From Aquabacterium sp. (lineage in GTDB: Bacteria > Pseudomonadota > Gammaproteobacteria > Burkholderiales > Burkholderiaceae_C), in contig JAURXM010000025.1 in NCBI GenBank assembly GCA_030654395.1, positions 186,001 to 250,000 of the forward strand: 64,000 nt of DNA. Direction: 5' to 3'. Every line of letters begins with the position of its first letter. Positions within the stretch are counted from its first letter, which is position 1. This document shows positions 48,505 through 60,948 of this stretch, one piece after another. A program made the translations under genes and the position numbers. Under the pieces are notes generated by a model. It saw only the letters and a program-made list of their open reading frames with translations. It made no database searches and had not been told where the DNA came from.

Positions 48505-50073
48505 ATGTCAACTGTACTTCGTTTAAAGATAATGCCTATTGCTCTTGCTGCGCTCATGAGCGCATCAGCTTTTGCAGCAACGAATAATTTACCCAAAAAC
48601 CTAGAACCATTCAATACAGTAGGACGCTGGATCGTCGACGCCCAAGGTCGCGTCGTGATTCAGCATGGGCTGAACTCCATCAACAAGTTTGAACCTCACA
48701 CGCCTTTTATCAGACCTGAAGATGCAGACCTTCTGGCCAAAGAGGGTTTGACCCAAATCAGACTTGGCATCAAGTGGGCCAAAGTTGAGCCCGAGCCGGG
48801 CAAATATGACGACGCGTTCATCGACCAATACATCAACCACATCAAGATGCTCCACGCTAGGGGCATCTACACCGCGCTGACGTTCTTCCAGGACAACTAT
48901 TCAGAAGAATTTGCCGGTCACGGCGCGCCGAAATGGGCTGTCTTCACAGATGGCATTCCGAACATCAACATCAACTATTACGCCAACCCGACCTTCAATC
49001 CGGCTCTGCAACGGGCGTTCGACAACTTCTACGCCAATCGCCACGCACCAGACGGCATCGGCATTCAGGATCACTACGCCAACGCGTGGGCTTACGTTGC
49101 CAAGAAATTTATTGGCGTCCCTGGCGTCATCGGCTTTGATCTGATGAATGAGCCACAGTCAGGCTCGTACACCCAGCTTTGCTGGCTAACGGGCTTCACA
49201 GGGTGCGCACCTCATGATGTCAGGGTCACTGCCTTCAACAATAAAATGCAAAAGGCGATCCACAAGGTTGACCCCAATCGGTTGATCATCTGGGAGCCTG
49301 GCTACCACCACAGCATGGGCTATGCCTCTGGCGCCACGCTCAAGGCACCCAGAGCTGTCTATTCGTTCCACCAATACTGTCCCACCATGCCTGCACGGCA
49401 GCTGTCGCTGCCCTATACCCCCCCAAGCAAGACCCTCGGTTTATGCCAGTCATTGGAGAGTTACAACATCAACAGTCACGTGAGCAAAGGTATCCGTGAG
49501 AACACGCCACCACTCATGGGCGAGTTCGGAGCCACAGAAGATGTCAAGGACATTGGCCATGTTGTAGATGTCGCCGACAAGCACATGCTGCCGTGGACAC
49601 ACTGGGCATGGTTCGCGAAAGACCCCGCTGGCACAGGCGACTCCGGCGAACGGCCTTGGGAGGGCGTTATCAAGGACCCTACTTTGCCTCCAAGCGGTGA
49701 CAACCTCGTTCACGACAAGCTGAACGTGTTGGTCCGGCCTTATCCCTTGGCTGTTGCCGGCACCCCGCAGTCCTACGGTTTTAACCGCACGACGAAGGCA
49801 TTCAAACTGAGCTACTCAGCCACCAACCCACAAGGCAAGATCGACAGACAAGCCCATACTGAAGTCTTTGTTCCCGCACGCCAATACCCCAACGGCTACA
49901 CAGCCATCGTGCTGGGAGGCAGCGTGACATCGGCACCCAACGCCGATGTGCTGCTGATCAAGACGAACGCAAACGCAAACAAGGTTGACGTGCAGGTGAT
50001 CCCTAAGATTGCTGGCACGGCAAGCAATGCCGTGAGCACCGTTCAGACTGTTTTAAGTGGGTTTAAGTTCTAA
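48505..50073 (+). CDS. Secreted GH5 glycosidase, endoglycoceramidase-like
   Basis: This 522-residue secreted enzyme has a Sec signal peptide ending near ASAFA. The GH5 barrel includes GRWIVDAQGRVVIQHGLNSI, the acid/base glutamate in DLMNEP and the nucleophile in LMGEFGA, followed by a beta-rich C-terminal domain (about 405-520). The pattern of domains resembles endoglycoceramidases and related glycolipid hydrolases more than plain cellulases. The substrate could be a glycosphingolipid or another glucoside; I cannot tell which. Confidence 0.72.
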   Translation: MSTVLRLKIMPIALAALMSASAFAATNNLPKNLEPFNTVGRWIVDAQGRVVIQHGLNSINKFEPHTPFIRPEDADLLAKEGLTQIRLGIKWAKVEPEPGKYDDAFIDQYINHIKMLHARGIYTALTFFQDNYSEEFAGHGAPKWAVFTDGIPNININYYANPTFNPALQRAFDNFYANRHAPDGIGIQDHYANAWAYVAKKFIGVPGVIGFDLMNEPQSGSYTQLCWLTGFTGCAPHDVRVTAFNNKMQKAIHKVDPNRLIIWEPGYHHSMGYASGATLKAPRAVYSFHQYCPTMPARQLSLPYTPPSKTLGLCQSLESYNINSHVSKGIRENTPPLMGEFGATEDVKDIGHVVDVADKHMLPWTHWAWFAKDPAGTGDSGERPWEGVIKDPTLPPSGDNLVHDKLNVLVRPYPLAVAGTPQSYGFNRTTKAFKLSYSATNPQGKIDRQAHTEVFVPARQYPNGYTAIVLGGSVTSAPNADVLLIKTNANANKVDVQVIPKIAGTASNAVSTVQTVLSGFKF

Positions 50074-50082
50074 GCAAAACCA

Positions 50083-52680
<2,598 letters not shown>

Positions 52681-52801
52681 GAACACTCCAGTGCCCTGTC
52701 AATCAGGGTTGATTGTTCATGAAGATGAGGCGATTGAGGGGCATTTCAAGGTCTGGCAAACCTTCAAATATTGAGCCAGATCAACGCCAACCATCAACAA
52801 G

Positions 52802-53977
52802 TCAACGTTCTCTGTCGCCTGCGACCACGCGATTGCGCCCCATCCGCTTGGCTTCATCAAGACACACTTCAGCACGAGCCAAATCATCTTGCAAGGTTGT
52901 GGCGGCACCATGGAAACTGATGCCCACACTGATCGTGACCCGAACCGTGCCACTGCGTGCCTCCCAAGGGCTGAACTCCACTGACTCCCGCAAACGCTCG
53001 GCAACCGCTTGAGCTTCTGCACGGGATCTCACTGGCAGCAAGACCGACAACTCCTCACCGCCGTAGCGCGCCAGCAGGGCATCCTCTCGCAAGTGCTCGC
53101 GCAAAACCTGTGTGACATGACGCAGCACGTCATCACCAACGGTGTGTCCATATCGATCGTTCACGCTGCTGAAAAAATCAAGGTCGATCATCAAAACAGC
53201 CAATACGCTGGCCTGACTGGTGTGCAAGGCGACCATGCGCTCACCAAGCTCGCGCAACCCTCGGCGTGACAAGGCACCAGTCAAGTCATCGGAAAGCGCC
53301 CTGGCCCGCAACTGCTGACTCAGCCGATCATTGATCGTCACCAGCACAGCAGCAGCGACGGTGAGCGGCAACAGCGCAAAACTCAGGCCGGTCACAGGCA
53401 TCAGCCACTCAGGCATGTGTAACCAATGTGCGTGATATGGGCCTGGTACCGCGAAGGCCCAGACCGCCACGATGACCCAATTCAGTGCGAACTCAGCCGC
53501 TGCAACCAGCAGTGCCAAATCGCTGCCTTTGAGCTTGCTGCTGCTTATCGTGATCAAGCCTTGGTCTATCGCCAGCCCTAGGCTAAGCAAGCAAAACAAA
53601 ACGCCGATGGTTTGTACGTACTGTTGATCGGAGCCAAACGCCCCGACCAGCCACAGCGTCAACCCGACACTGGCGGTCACAACAAAACCCAAAACAGGTG
53701 GGGTTCTCCGGCCGTTGAGTTGCCTGAATGACCACCCCAATAACGCCACACCGGATCCAGCAAAGCCAATGACCAACTTGAGTATTTCAGGTCGCAGGCG
53801 GCTCGGGCTGAACTGGACCAACAGCATCACCGCAAAGCACATAAGCGACCAACGAAAGAGCGTCAACGCGTAAGTCACGCGAGGCTGATCCGTACGGATC
53901 ATGCCGATCAAACCCAAACCAATCAGCGCACCCAAACCCGCGACCGAGTAACAGGTATATATGTCAATCGACAACAT
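52802..53977 (-). CDS. Membrane-anchored diguanylate cyclase
   Basis: This 391-residue protein has six or more N-terminal membrane segments (to about residue 215) and a C-terminal GGDEF domain with DDLTGALSRRGL, DLDFFSSVNDRYGH and the active-site loop RYGGEEL, which should make it active. The product-inhibition site is REDA rather than RxxD, so feedback inhibition may be lost. The start ATG at 53977 was chosen over a TTG two codons upstream. Confidence 0.88.
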   Translation of the reverse strand: MLSIDIYTCYSVAGLGALIGLGLIGMIRTDQPRVTYALTLFRWSLMCFAVMLLVQFSPSRLRPEILKLVIGFAGSGVALLGWSFRQLNGRRTPPVLGFVVTASVGLTLWLVGAFGSDQQYVQTIGVLFCLLSLGLAIDQGLITISSSKLKGSDLALLVAAAEFALNWVIVAVWAFAVPGPYHAHWLHMPEWLMPVTGLSFALLPLTVAAAVLVTINDRLSQQLRARALSDDLTGALSRRGLRELGERMVALHTSQASVLAVLMIDLDFFSSVNDRYGHTVGDDVLRHVTQVLREHLREDALLARYGGEELSVLLPVRSRAEAQAVAERLRESVEFSPWEARSGTVRVTISVGISFHGAATTLQDDLARAEVCLDEAKRMGRNRVVAGDRER

Positions 53978-54006
53978 GCCCAAAGCCCATCTTCCGAACG
54001 ATGGTG

Positions 54007-54567
54007 TTATATCGGCAGATTGGGAAGCGAATTAACTGCAGCCGAGCCGCCCCAGCGTGCGGCGGCTTGATCGTCACTGTGTCGGGCATCAACCCAACGG
54101 CTTTCGCCACCTGAGGACTCTTTTTTCCAGAACGGCGCTTGGGTTTTGAGCCAATCCATCAAAAATTCAGCGCACTGAAATGCCTGACCTCGGTGTGCAG
54201 AGGTCACGGCCACCAAGACAATTTGATCTGAAACTGCCAGTGGCCCAACGCGGTGAATCACTCTGACGCCCCTGACATCAAAGCGCTGCCAAGCCTGCAC
54301 AATCAGCTGGGCGATGCTGCGCTCGGTCATGCCCGGATAGTGTTCTAACTCCATCTCGGATGCGCCAGCAAGCTCCCCATTGTGCTGCTCAGCAACCCAC
54401 TCCCGCACTGTGCCGACAAAGCTGACCACGGCGCCTACGCCGGCATCACCCGCCCGCAAAGCGTGCACCTCGGCCGATAAATCGAAATCCTCAGAGCTGA
54501 CACGCACACACGCCAGTGCGCCTTCAATGGTGATGGCTGTCGGCAAGATCGGCGCGGGCATCGCCAT
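54007..54567 (-). CDS. moaE: Molybdopterin synthase catalytic subunit
   Basis: MoaE with MoaD converts precursor Z to molybdopterin. The 186-residue product has GAVVSFVGTVREW, HRVGPLAVSDQIV, AHRGQAFQCAEFLMDWLK and APFWKKE, the family motifs with the active-site lysines. It is a little longer than the usual 150 residues because of a C-terminal tail. The moaD gene lies one base upstream. Confidence 0.95.
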   Translation of the reverse strand: MAMPAPILPTAITIEGALACVRVSSEDFDLSAEVHALRAGDAGVGAVVSFVGTVREWVAEQHNGELAGASEMELEHYPGMTERSIAQLIVQAWQRFDVRGVRVIHRVGPLAVSDQIVLVAVTSAHRGQAFQCAEFLMDWLKTQAPFWKKESSGGESRWVDARHSDDQAAARWGGSAAVNSLPNLPI

Positions 54568-54568
54568 G

Positions 54569-54838
54569 TCAACCGCCGGTTACCGGAGGGAAGAACGCGA
54601 TTTCCGCGCCGTCACTGAGTGCTTGATCATCCGAGCACAGGGTCTGATTGAAGGCCGTACGCAAGCCCTTGCTCTCGTCCAACGCGTCGGCATGCAAGGG
54701 CGAGCGCTTGACAAGCCAGCTATGGAGCTCGCCCACCGTGCAGGGCAAAGGCTCATCCAGCGCAGCGTCTAAAACGAGCGATTCACCTGCGCCTAATTTT
54801 TCACGCACGGAAGCGAAGTACCGTACAGATATCCTCAT
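54569..54838 (-). CDS. moaD: Molybdopterin synthase sulfur carrier subunit
   Basis: MoaD is the ubiquitin-fold sulfur carrier of molybdopterin synthase. The 89-residue product ends in the required Gly-Gly (FFPPVTGG), whose terminus becomes the thiocarboxylate. It overlaps the moeA stop by four bases and precedes moaE by one base. Confidence 0.94.
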   Translation of the reverse strand: MRISVRYFASVREKLGAGESLVLDAALDEPLPCTVGELHSWLVKRSPLHADALDESKGLRTAFNQTLCSDDQALSDGAEIAFFPPVTGG

Positions 54839-56142
54839 GAACCAGCGCCCTCACCTTGCGATGTCGCAAAGGCCGGTTGAAGCAACTCGCGCATAGGGAC
54901 GTAAGAGACCATGTCACCAGGCTGCACCGTCATGCCAGGCGCCAAGTCAACCACACCATCTGCCCAAGCTGCCGATGTCAGCACGCCAGAGCCCTGATTG
55001 GGGTAGATCTGAACACGCCCTTCAGGCGTCAGCCGAGCACGCACAAACTCACGGCGCTTGTCGGCCTTGGGCCACGTAAAGTCAGCAGGCAGTTGAATCG
55101 ACTGAGGCAAGGACCAAGCCTCCCCAGCCAAGACGCCCAACACAGGCCTGACAAGCAACAAGTAGGTCATGAAGCTGGCAACGGGGTTGCCGGGCAAACC
55201 CATGTACAAGGCGCGGCTGCCATCGTCTCGACGGAGCCAACCAAAAACAAAGGGCTTGCCAGGCTTGATCGCCAGTGCCCAAAACGCCAAGCCACCTTCG
55301 GCCTCGACGGCTGCACGCAGATGATCCTCCTCACCAACGGACACGCCACCGCTGCTGATAACCAAGTCAGCGTGTTGAGCCGCTTGGCGCAATGCTGCCC
55401 GAGTAGCCTCAAGGTGGTCCGGCACGATGCCCGCATCCTGCGCTACAGCGCCCACAGCCTCAACCAACCCGCGCAAAGTGTGGCGATTGCTGTTGTAGAT
55501 GGCGCCTGCAGGCAAAGTCTGCCCTGGCATCACCAGTTCATTGCCTGTGGTTAAAACGGCCACACGTGGTCGCTTAAATACCGATAAGTCAGCAGCGCCG
55601 ACCGAAGCGGCCACACCCAACGCGGCCGGCCCTAGACGCAAACCAGCGCTGAGCACCGACTGCCCTTGGCGGATGTCTTCCCCACGCAAGCGGATGTTTT
55701 GGCCCGCCTTGACGATGTGATTGAACTGCACGCGCCCATCGGCAGCGCCCGCCTCTGTGTGCTCTTGCATGACCACCGCATCCGCACCGTCAGGAACGGG
55801 TGCGCCAGTGAATATCCGAGCACAGGCACCAGCTTGCAAAGCCACCCCCATTTGCCCAGCTGCAATACGTTGAGCCAGCGGCAAAGCGACCGCGGCAGAT
55901 GAGCCTGCCAAGCTCAGGTCTGCCGCGCGAACGGCATAACCGTCCATCGCACTGTTGTCCAACGGAGGCACATCAACAGGCGAGACGAGATCCGCAGCCA
56001 GCACGCGCCCCAAGGCATCCAAACTGGACACCATCTCGGTACCCCGCATGCCTGCGGGCGTCGCGACATGTTGCTCAACCGCAGACCGAAGATGCGCCCA
56101 AGCATCATCAAGCGGCATCAAGGGCTTAAAGACTGCAGTCAT
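54835..56142 (-). CDS. moeA: Molybdopterin molybdenumtransferase
   Basis: MoeA inserts molybdate into adenylylated molybdopterin. The 435-residue product has LPLAQRIAAGQMG, FTGAPVPDGADAVVMQEH, VLTTGNELVMPGQ, the MPT-binding ISSGGVSVGEEDH segment and a C-terminal beta domain. It starts three bases beyond the thrC stop. Confidence 0.95.
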   Translation of the reverse strand: MTAVFKPLMPLDDAWAHLRSAVEQHVATPAGMRGTEMVSSLDALGRVLAADLVSPVDVPPLDNSAMDGYAVRAADLSLAGSSAAVALPLAQRIAAGQMGVALQAGACARIFTGAPVPDGADAVVMQEHTEAGAADGRVQFNHIVKAGQNIRLRGEDIRQGQSVLSAGLRLGPAALGVAASVGAADLSVFKRPRVAVLTTGNELVMPGQTLPAGAIYNSNRHTLRGLVEAVGAVAQDAGIVPDHLEATRAALRQAAQHADLVISSGGVSVGEEDHLRAAVEAEGGLAFWALAIKPGKPFVFGWLRRDDGSRALYMGLPGNPVASFMTYLLLVRPVLGVLAGEAWSLPQSIQLPADFTWPKADKRREFVRARLTPEGRVQIYPNQGSGVLTSAAWADGVVDLAPGMTVQPGDMVSYVPMRELLQPAFATSQGEGAGS

Positions 56143-56145
56143 GAC

Positions 56146-57579
56146 TTACTTGGAGGCCGAATCGTTGCAATGCTGGACGATGTAGTCCTTGATGAACTGC
56201 GCTTGCTTAGGCACCACCACAAAACGTTTAGGTCGATCCTCTAGGCCTTCTAGCCCCTCGATCCAGTGCGGCCGCTCGGGCTGCTGGCCCGTTGCCTCCA
56301 CAATCGTTTCGGCAAATTTAGCTGGCAGCGCAGTCTCCAGCACCAACATCGTGATGCCCGGCTTGACATGCTCGCGCGCGACCTTCAAACCATCGGCCGT
56401 ATGGGTGTCAATCAACACGCCAAAACGATCAAAGGTGTCCTTGATGGTTGACAAGCGATCGCTGTGCTTGCTGGCGCCTGACACGAAGCCGTATTGCGCC
56501 ACTTTCGCGAACTCTGTTGCACTGATGTGGAACTCACCGCGCTGATCGATCTCATCCTTGAACAAGGACTTCACGCGTGCGCCATCACGGCCTAACAAGT
56601 CAAAGACAAAGCGCTCGAAATTGGACGCCTTAGAGATGTCCATCGATGGCGATGAGGTCTCATACGTTTCGGCACTGCCGCGCACACGGTAGCTGCCCGT
56701 TCTGAAGAACTCATCGAGCACATTGTTCTCGTTGGTCGCAACAACCAACTGATCAATAGGCAAGCCCATGGACCGGGCGACATGGCCCGCGCACACGTTG
56801 CCAAAATTACCGGAAGGCACGGTGAAACTGACCTTCTCGGCGTTCGACTTGGTGGCGTAAAAATAGCCAGCAAAGTAGTAAACGACCTGAGCCAACAAAC
56901 GTGCCCAGTTGATCGAATTGACTGTACCAATCTTGTACTGACGCTTGAACGCCAAGTCGTTGGAGACCGCCTTGACGATATCTTGCGCATCGTCGAAGAC
57001 GCCCTCAACCGCCAGGTTAAAGATGTTGGGGTCTTGCAGGCTGAACATCTGCGCCTGCTGGAACGGGCTCATGCGGCCATGAGGCGACAACATGAAAACA
57101 CGCACGCCCTTCTTGCCGCGCATGGCGTATTCAGCTGCACTGCCCGTGTCGCCCGAGGTCGCGCCCAAGATATTAAGTGACTCGCCACGGCGCCCCAACT
57201 CGTACTCAAACAAGTTACCCAACAACTGCATGGCCATGTCTTTGAAGGCCAAAGTCGGGCCATTTGACAAGGCTTGCAGCGCCAGACCTGGCTCCAAAGG
57301 CTTCAGGGGGGTGATCTCATCAAAGCCATAAACTGCCTTGGTGTAGGTGCGTGTCGCGATGTCCTTCAGGTCAGCAGCGGGGATATCGTCGATGTACAGA
57401 GACAATATCTCATTGGCCAAAGCCGCGTAACTCAAACCACGCCATTTGGTCAGCGTGGCATCGTCGATCTGCGGGTAGGACGTGGGCAGGTACAAGCCGC
57501 CATCGGGGGCCAGCCCCTCAAGCAAAATCTCCGAGAAACCACGCTCGGTTTTGTCCCCCCGGGTGCTGACGTACTTCAT
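56146..57579 (-). CDS. thrC: Threonine synthase
   Basis: This PLP enzyme converts O-phosphohomoserine to threonine. The 477-residue product is the longer class with the PLP lysine in GPTLAFKDMAMQLLG, SGDTGSAAEYAMRG, and NFGNVCAGHVARSMG. It overlaps the hom stop by four bases, so the two threonine genes are translationally coupled. Confidence 0.96.
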   Translation of the reverse strand: MKYVSTRGDKTERGFSEILLEGLAPDGGLYLPTSYPQIDDATLTKWRGLSYAALANEILSLYIDDIPAADLKDIATRTYTKAVYGFDEITPLKPLEPGLALQALSNGPTLAFKDMAMQLLGNLFEYELGRRGESLNILGATSGDTGSAAEYAMRGKKGVRVFMLSPHGRMSPFQQAQMFSLQDPNIFNLAVEGVFDDAQDIVKAVSNDLAFKRQYKIGTVNSINWARLLAQVVYYFAGYFYATKSNAEKVSFTVPSGNFGNVCAGHVARSMGLPIDQLVVATNENNVLDEFFRTGSYRVRGSAETYETSSPSMDISKASNFERFVFDLLGRDGARVKSLFKDEIDQRGEFHISATEFAKVAQYGFVSGASKHSDRLSTIKDTFDRFGVLIDTHTADGLKVAREHVKPGITMLVLETALPAKFAETIVEATGQQPERPHWIEGLEGLEDRPKRFVVVPKQAQFIKDYIVQHCNDSASK

Positions 57580-58913
57580 GCCAACTCTTCCTTGCGCAGA
57601 CGCACCACAGGTGCCAGCACGCTAGGCAAGGCTTGGATTTGACCCAATACCTTGTTCATGCGCCCCTCGGTTGTGTCATGGGTCAGGATGATCAAATCAG
57701 TCTGATTGCCACCCTCGCCGCTCACCTCATCGGCCTCCCGCTGGATCACGGCATCGATCGAGATTTCTTGCTCGGCCAAAATACCCGTGATTTTGGCCAA
57801 CACACCCGCTTGGTCAGCGACACGCAAACGCAAATAGAAGGATGTGATCACGTCCTCAATTGGCAGAATCGGCAAGGTCGACAACTCATCATGCTGGAAA
57901 GCCAGAGATGGCACGCGCGAGGCAGGCGCGGCATCGAGCAAACGCCCAATGTCGACCAGATCAGCGATCACAGCAGAGGCCGTCGGCTCAGAGCCTGCGC
58001 CCTTGCCGTAGTAAAGCGTCGTACCCACGGCATCGGCTTGCACCACCACCGCGTTCATGGCCCCCTCGACGTTGGCGATCAAGCGCTTGGTCGGGATCAA
58101 CGTGGGGTGCACACGCAACTCAATACCCGAGTCACGCCGTTTGGTGATACCCAGCAGTTTGATGCGGTAACCCAGTTGCTCGGCGTAAGTGATATCGGTG
58201 GCCGACAGCTTGGCAATACCCTCGACATAAGCTTTATCAAACTGAACAGGTACGCCAAAAGCGATGGCACTGATCAGCGTGGCTTTGTGAGCCGCATCCA
58301 CGCCTTCGATGTCGAACGTCGGGTCAGCTTCGGCGTAACCCAAACGCTGCGCTTCTTTCAGCACCACGTCAAAATCCAAACCCTTGTCTCGCATCTCGGA
58401 CAGGATGAAGTTGGTCGTGCCATTGATGATGCCTGCAACCCACTGAATGTGGTTGGCCGTCAGGCCCTCACGCAGCGCCTTGATGATGGGGATGCCACCA
58501 GCTACGGCGGCCTCAAAGGCCACAACAACACCCTTGGCACGCGCAGCGGCGAATATCTCAGTGCCGTGCACGGCGAGCAAGGCCTTATTGGCCGTGACCA
58601 CGTGTTTACCCGCCGCGATCGCCTCCAGCACCAAAGCCTTGGCAATGCCATATCCACCAATCAACTCAACCACCACGTCGATCTCAGGGTTGGCGATGAT
58701 CTGACGGGCATCTGCAACCACTTGGGCTGCATCGCCCACGATCTCTTTGGCACGCTCGGTATTGAGATCGGCCACCATGGTGACCTCAATGCCACGGCCA
58801 GCGCGACGACGAATCTCATCTTGGTTGCGACTCAGTACGGTGAACGTACCAGCACCGACAGTACCAATACCCATCAGGCCGACCTTCAAAGGGCGGAGTT
58901 GTTGTTGACTCAT
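57576..58913 (-). CDS. hom: Homoserine dehydrogenase
   Basis: It reduces aspartate semialdehyde to homoserine, the branch point to threonine and methionine. The 445-residue product has the Rossmann GIGTVGAGT at the start, the NKALLAVHG segment, the ADPTFDIEGVDAAHK active-site region and a C-terminal ACT domain that allows threonine feedback. I chose the ATG at 58913; the longer frame adds 14 residues. Confidence 0.96.
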   Translation of the reverse strand: MSQQQLRPLKVGLMGIGTVGAGTFTVLSRNQDEIRRRAGRGIEVTMVADLNTERAKEIVGDAAQVVADARQIIANPEIDVVVELIGGYGIAKALVLEAIAAGKHVVTANKALLAVHGTEIFAAARAKGVVVAFEAAVAGGIPIIKALREGLTANHIQWVAGIINGTTNFILSEMRDKGLDFDVVLKEAQRLGYAEADPTFDIEGVDAAHKATLISAIAFGVPVQFDKAYVEGIAKLSATDITYAEQLGYRIKLLGITKRRDSGIELRVHPTLIPTKRLIANVEGAMNAVVVQADAVGTTLYYGKGAGSEPTASAVIADLVDIGRLLDAAPASRVPSLAFQHDELSTLPILPIEDVITSFYLRLRVADQAGVLAKITGILAEQEISIDAVIQREADEVSGEGGNQTDLIILTHDTTEGRMNKVLGQIQALPSVLAPVVRLRKEELA

Positions 58914-58976
58914 AGGGAAGCTTTCAAAATACAGATCTGCGAGGCGACTCAACACGCCTCGCTGGGTTCATCAAAA

Positions 58977-60236
58977 TCAGGCGTGGCGTTTGCGATAGCC
59001 ATCCAAGAAGCGGGCGATACGACCAATGGCATCGGTCAAGTCATCGCTATTGGGCAGGAACACCAATCGGAAGTGATCCGGGTGCGCCCAGTTAAAACCG
59101 GTGCCCTGCACGATCAACACTTTTTCTTCGGCCAACAACTCGTAAGCGAATTGCTGGTCATCGGCGATGGGGTACATCTTCGGGTCAAGCTTGGGGAACA
59201 TGTAGAGCGCGCCCTTGGGCTTGACCACACTGACACCCGGTATCTGATTGAGCAGGTCATAGGCCAGATCGCGTTGCCTGCACAAACGCCCTGTTGGTGC
59301 GACCAACTCTTTGATGCTCTGTGTGCCACCCAAAGCCGTCTGGATGGCCAATTGGCCTGGCGTGTTGGCGCACAAGCGCATCGAGGCCAGCATGTTCAGG
59401 CCTTCGATGTAGTCCTTGGCGTGGCGTTTTTCGCCCGACACCACCATCCAGCCCGCACGGTAGCCACATGAGCGGTAGTTTTTGCTCAGGCCATTGAAGG
59501 TGAGGAACAAAACATCATCAGCCAACGAAGCGATGCTGGTGTGGCTGTGGCCGTCGTACAGCGTTTTGTCGTAGATCTCGTCAGCCAAGACGATCAGGCT
59601 GTGCTCGCGTGCGACCTGAACGATCTCGCGCAGCAAACTCTCAGGGTAGAGCGCACCGGTTGGGTTGTTCGGGTTGATGACCACGATCGCACGGGTACGC
59701 GGCGAAATTTTGGCGCGGATATCAGCTATATCCGGGAACCAGTCCGACTGCTCATCACAAACATAGTGAACGGGGCGACCACCAGACAATGACACCGCTG
59801 CCGTATAGAGCGGGTAATCAGGCGAAGGTATCAAGACTTCGTCATCTTCATTGAGCAAGGCATTGAGCGACATCACGATCAACTCAGAAGCCCCGTTACC
59901 CAAGTAGACGTCATCGACCGTCACGCCTTGAATCTGCTTTTCTTGGCAGTAGTGCACCACAGACTTACGCGGCGCAAACAAGCCCTTTGAGTCTGTATAG
60001 CCTGCTGCCCCGGACAAGTTCCGGATCATGTCCTGCACGATTTCGTCAGGCGGCTCCAACCCGAACACGGCCAAGTTACCGATGTTGAGCTTGATGATTT
60101 TGTGCCCTTCTTCCTCCATCTGACGCGCCTTTTCCAGCACGGGCCCACGGATGTCGTAACAGACGTTGGCGAGTTTGCTGGACTTGGCTATGGGCTTCAA
60201 AACGGTCTCCGAATCAGGCTTGTGGCCTTTTTGCAC
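58977..60236 (-). CDS. alaA: Alanine-synthesising aminotransferase (AlaA-like)
   Basis: This is a class I PLP aminotransferase of about 419 residues, expected to make alanine from pyruvate and glutamate. It has the VINPNNPTGALYP segment, the PLP lysine in FNGLSKNYRSCGYRAGW and the invariant arginine in HFRLVFLP. It reads to a GTG start at 60236 without a strong ribosome site, so the start is uncertain; TTG at 60200 is an alternative. It is the first gene of the cluster with hom and thrC. Confidence 0.88.
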   Translation of the reverse strand: MQKGHKPDSETVLKPIAKSSKLANVCYDIRGPVLEKARQMEEEGHKIIKLNIGNLAVFGLEPPDEIVQDMIRNLSGAAGYTDSKGLFAPRKSVVHYCQEKQIQGVTVDDVYLGNGASELIVMSLNALLNEDDEVLIPSPDYPLYTAAVSLSGGRPVHYVCDEQSDWFPDIADIRAKISPRTRAIVVINPNNPTGALYPESLLREIVQVAREHSLIVLADEIYDKTLYDGHSHTSIASLADDVLFLTFNGLSKNYRSCGYRAGWMVVSGEKRHAKDYIEGLNMLASMRLCANTPGQLAIQTALGGTQSIKELVAPTGRLCRQRDLAYDLLNQIPGVSVVKPKGALYMFPKLDPKMYPIADDQQFAYELLAEEKVLIVQGTGFNWAHPDHFRLVFLPNSDDLTDAIGRIARFLDGYRKRHA

Positions 60237-60465
60237 CTGCAGCCTCGCCTTTGACAGGCAAGCGCGGGCAAAAAAGGTGAGTTTGCAAGTTTCTCACAGC
60301 TTGGTCCTCCCTTCGCATGACAAGCGGCAAAGCCTCTACCAATAACGCGCAATAAAGCGCACGAGCAAGCCTGCACCAGACTGCGCTACAGTCCGGCCAT
60401 TGAGGCCGCTGACCAAGAGCCGTCATGGCCTAAATTGAAGCCACTGATACATCGAATTTCATATC

Positions 60466-60843
60466 ATGAAGCTGATTGCAGACCGCGCCGAAGGCGTCAA
60501 CATCATCAATGCCCACACGGCCGATACCGTCACCGTCAATGGCCAAACGCACCAAGGCAGTATCTTGGTTCCATGCACAGGCCCAGTGATGGCTTGGCCA
60601 GTGACAGGACTGTCTGACCTGACCGAAGCCCATTTTGCCGCCATCGCCCAACTGCGACCTGAACTCGTTGTATTTGGCAGCGGCAAGATATTGCGTTTCG
60701 TATCGCCGGCCTTGCTTCGCCCGCTGATGGCGGCCCGCATTGGCATCGAAACCATGGACACCGCTGCGGCATGCCGCACCTACAACATCCTTGTCGGAGA
60801 AGGACGGCACGTCATGGCAGCCCTGCTGGGGCCCTTGATCTGA
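60466..60843 (+). CDS. Mth938-like domain protein (NDUFAF3-like)
   Basis: This 125-residue protein has the single domain of the Mth938/DUF498 family, with the segment GSILVPCTGPVMAWPV and ELVVFGSGK, and ends in VMAALLGPLI. The eukaryotic relative NDUFAF3 is a complex I assembly factor; the bacterial role is unproved. It is divergent from alaA. Confidence 0.8.
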   Translation: MKLIADRAEGVNIINAHTADTVTVNGQTHQGSILVPCTGPVMAWPVTGLSDLTEAHFAAIAQLRPELVVFGSGKILRFVSPALLRPLMAARIGIETMDTAAACRTYNILVGEGRHVMAALLGPLI

Positions 60844-60948
60844 AAAATGGAATCCCTCCATTTGGGGGCCGTGCTCGTCAGATGAATGGATGAATGAAGA
60901 AGCACTTATAATGGGCTAATCTTCACGTAGGCTGCTGATCACTACAAT

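Noticed and set aside
57633..59471. Long open frame on the plus strand opposite hom and alaA
   Set aside because: It runs across two well-supported genes on the other strand and has no family motif.
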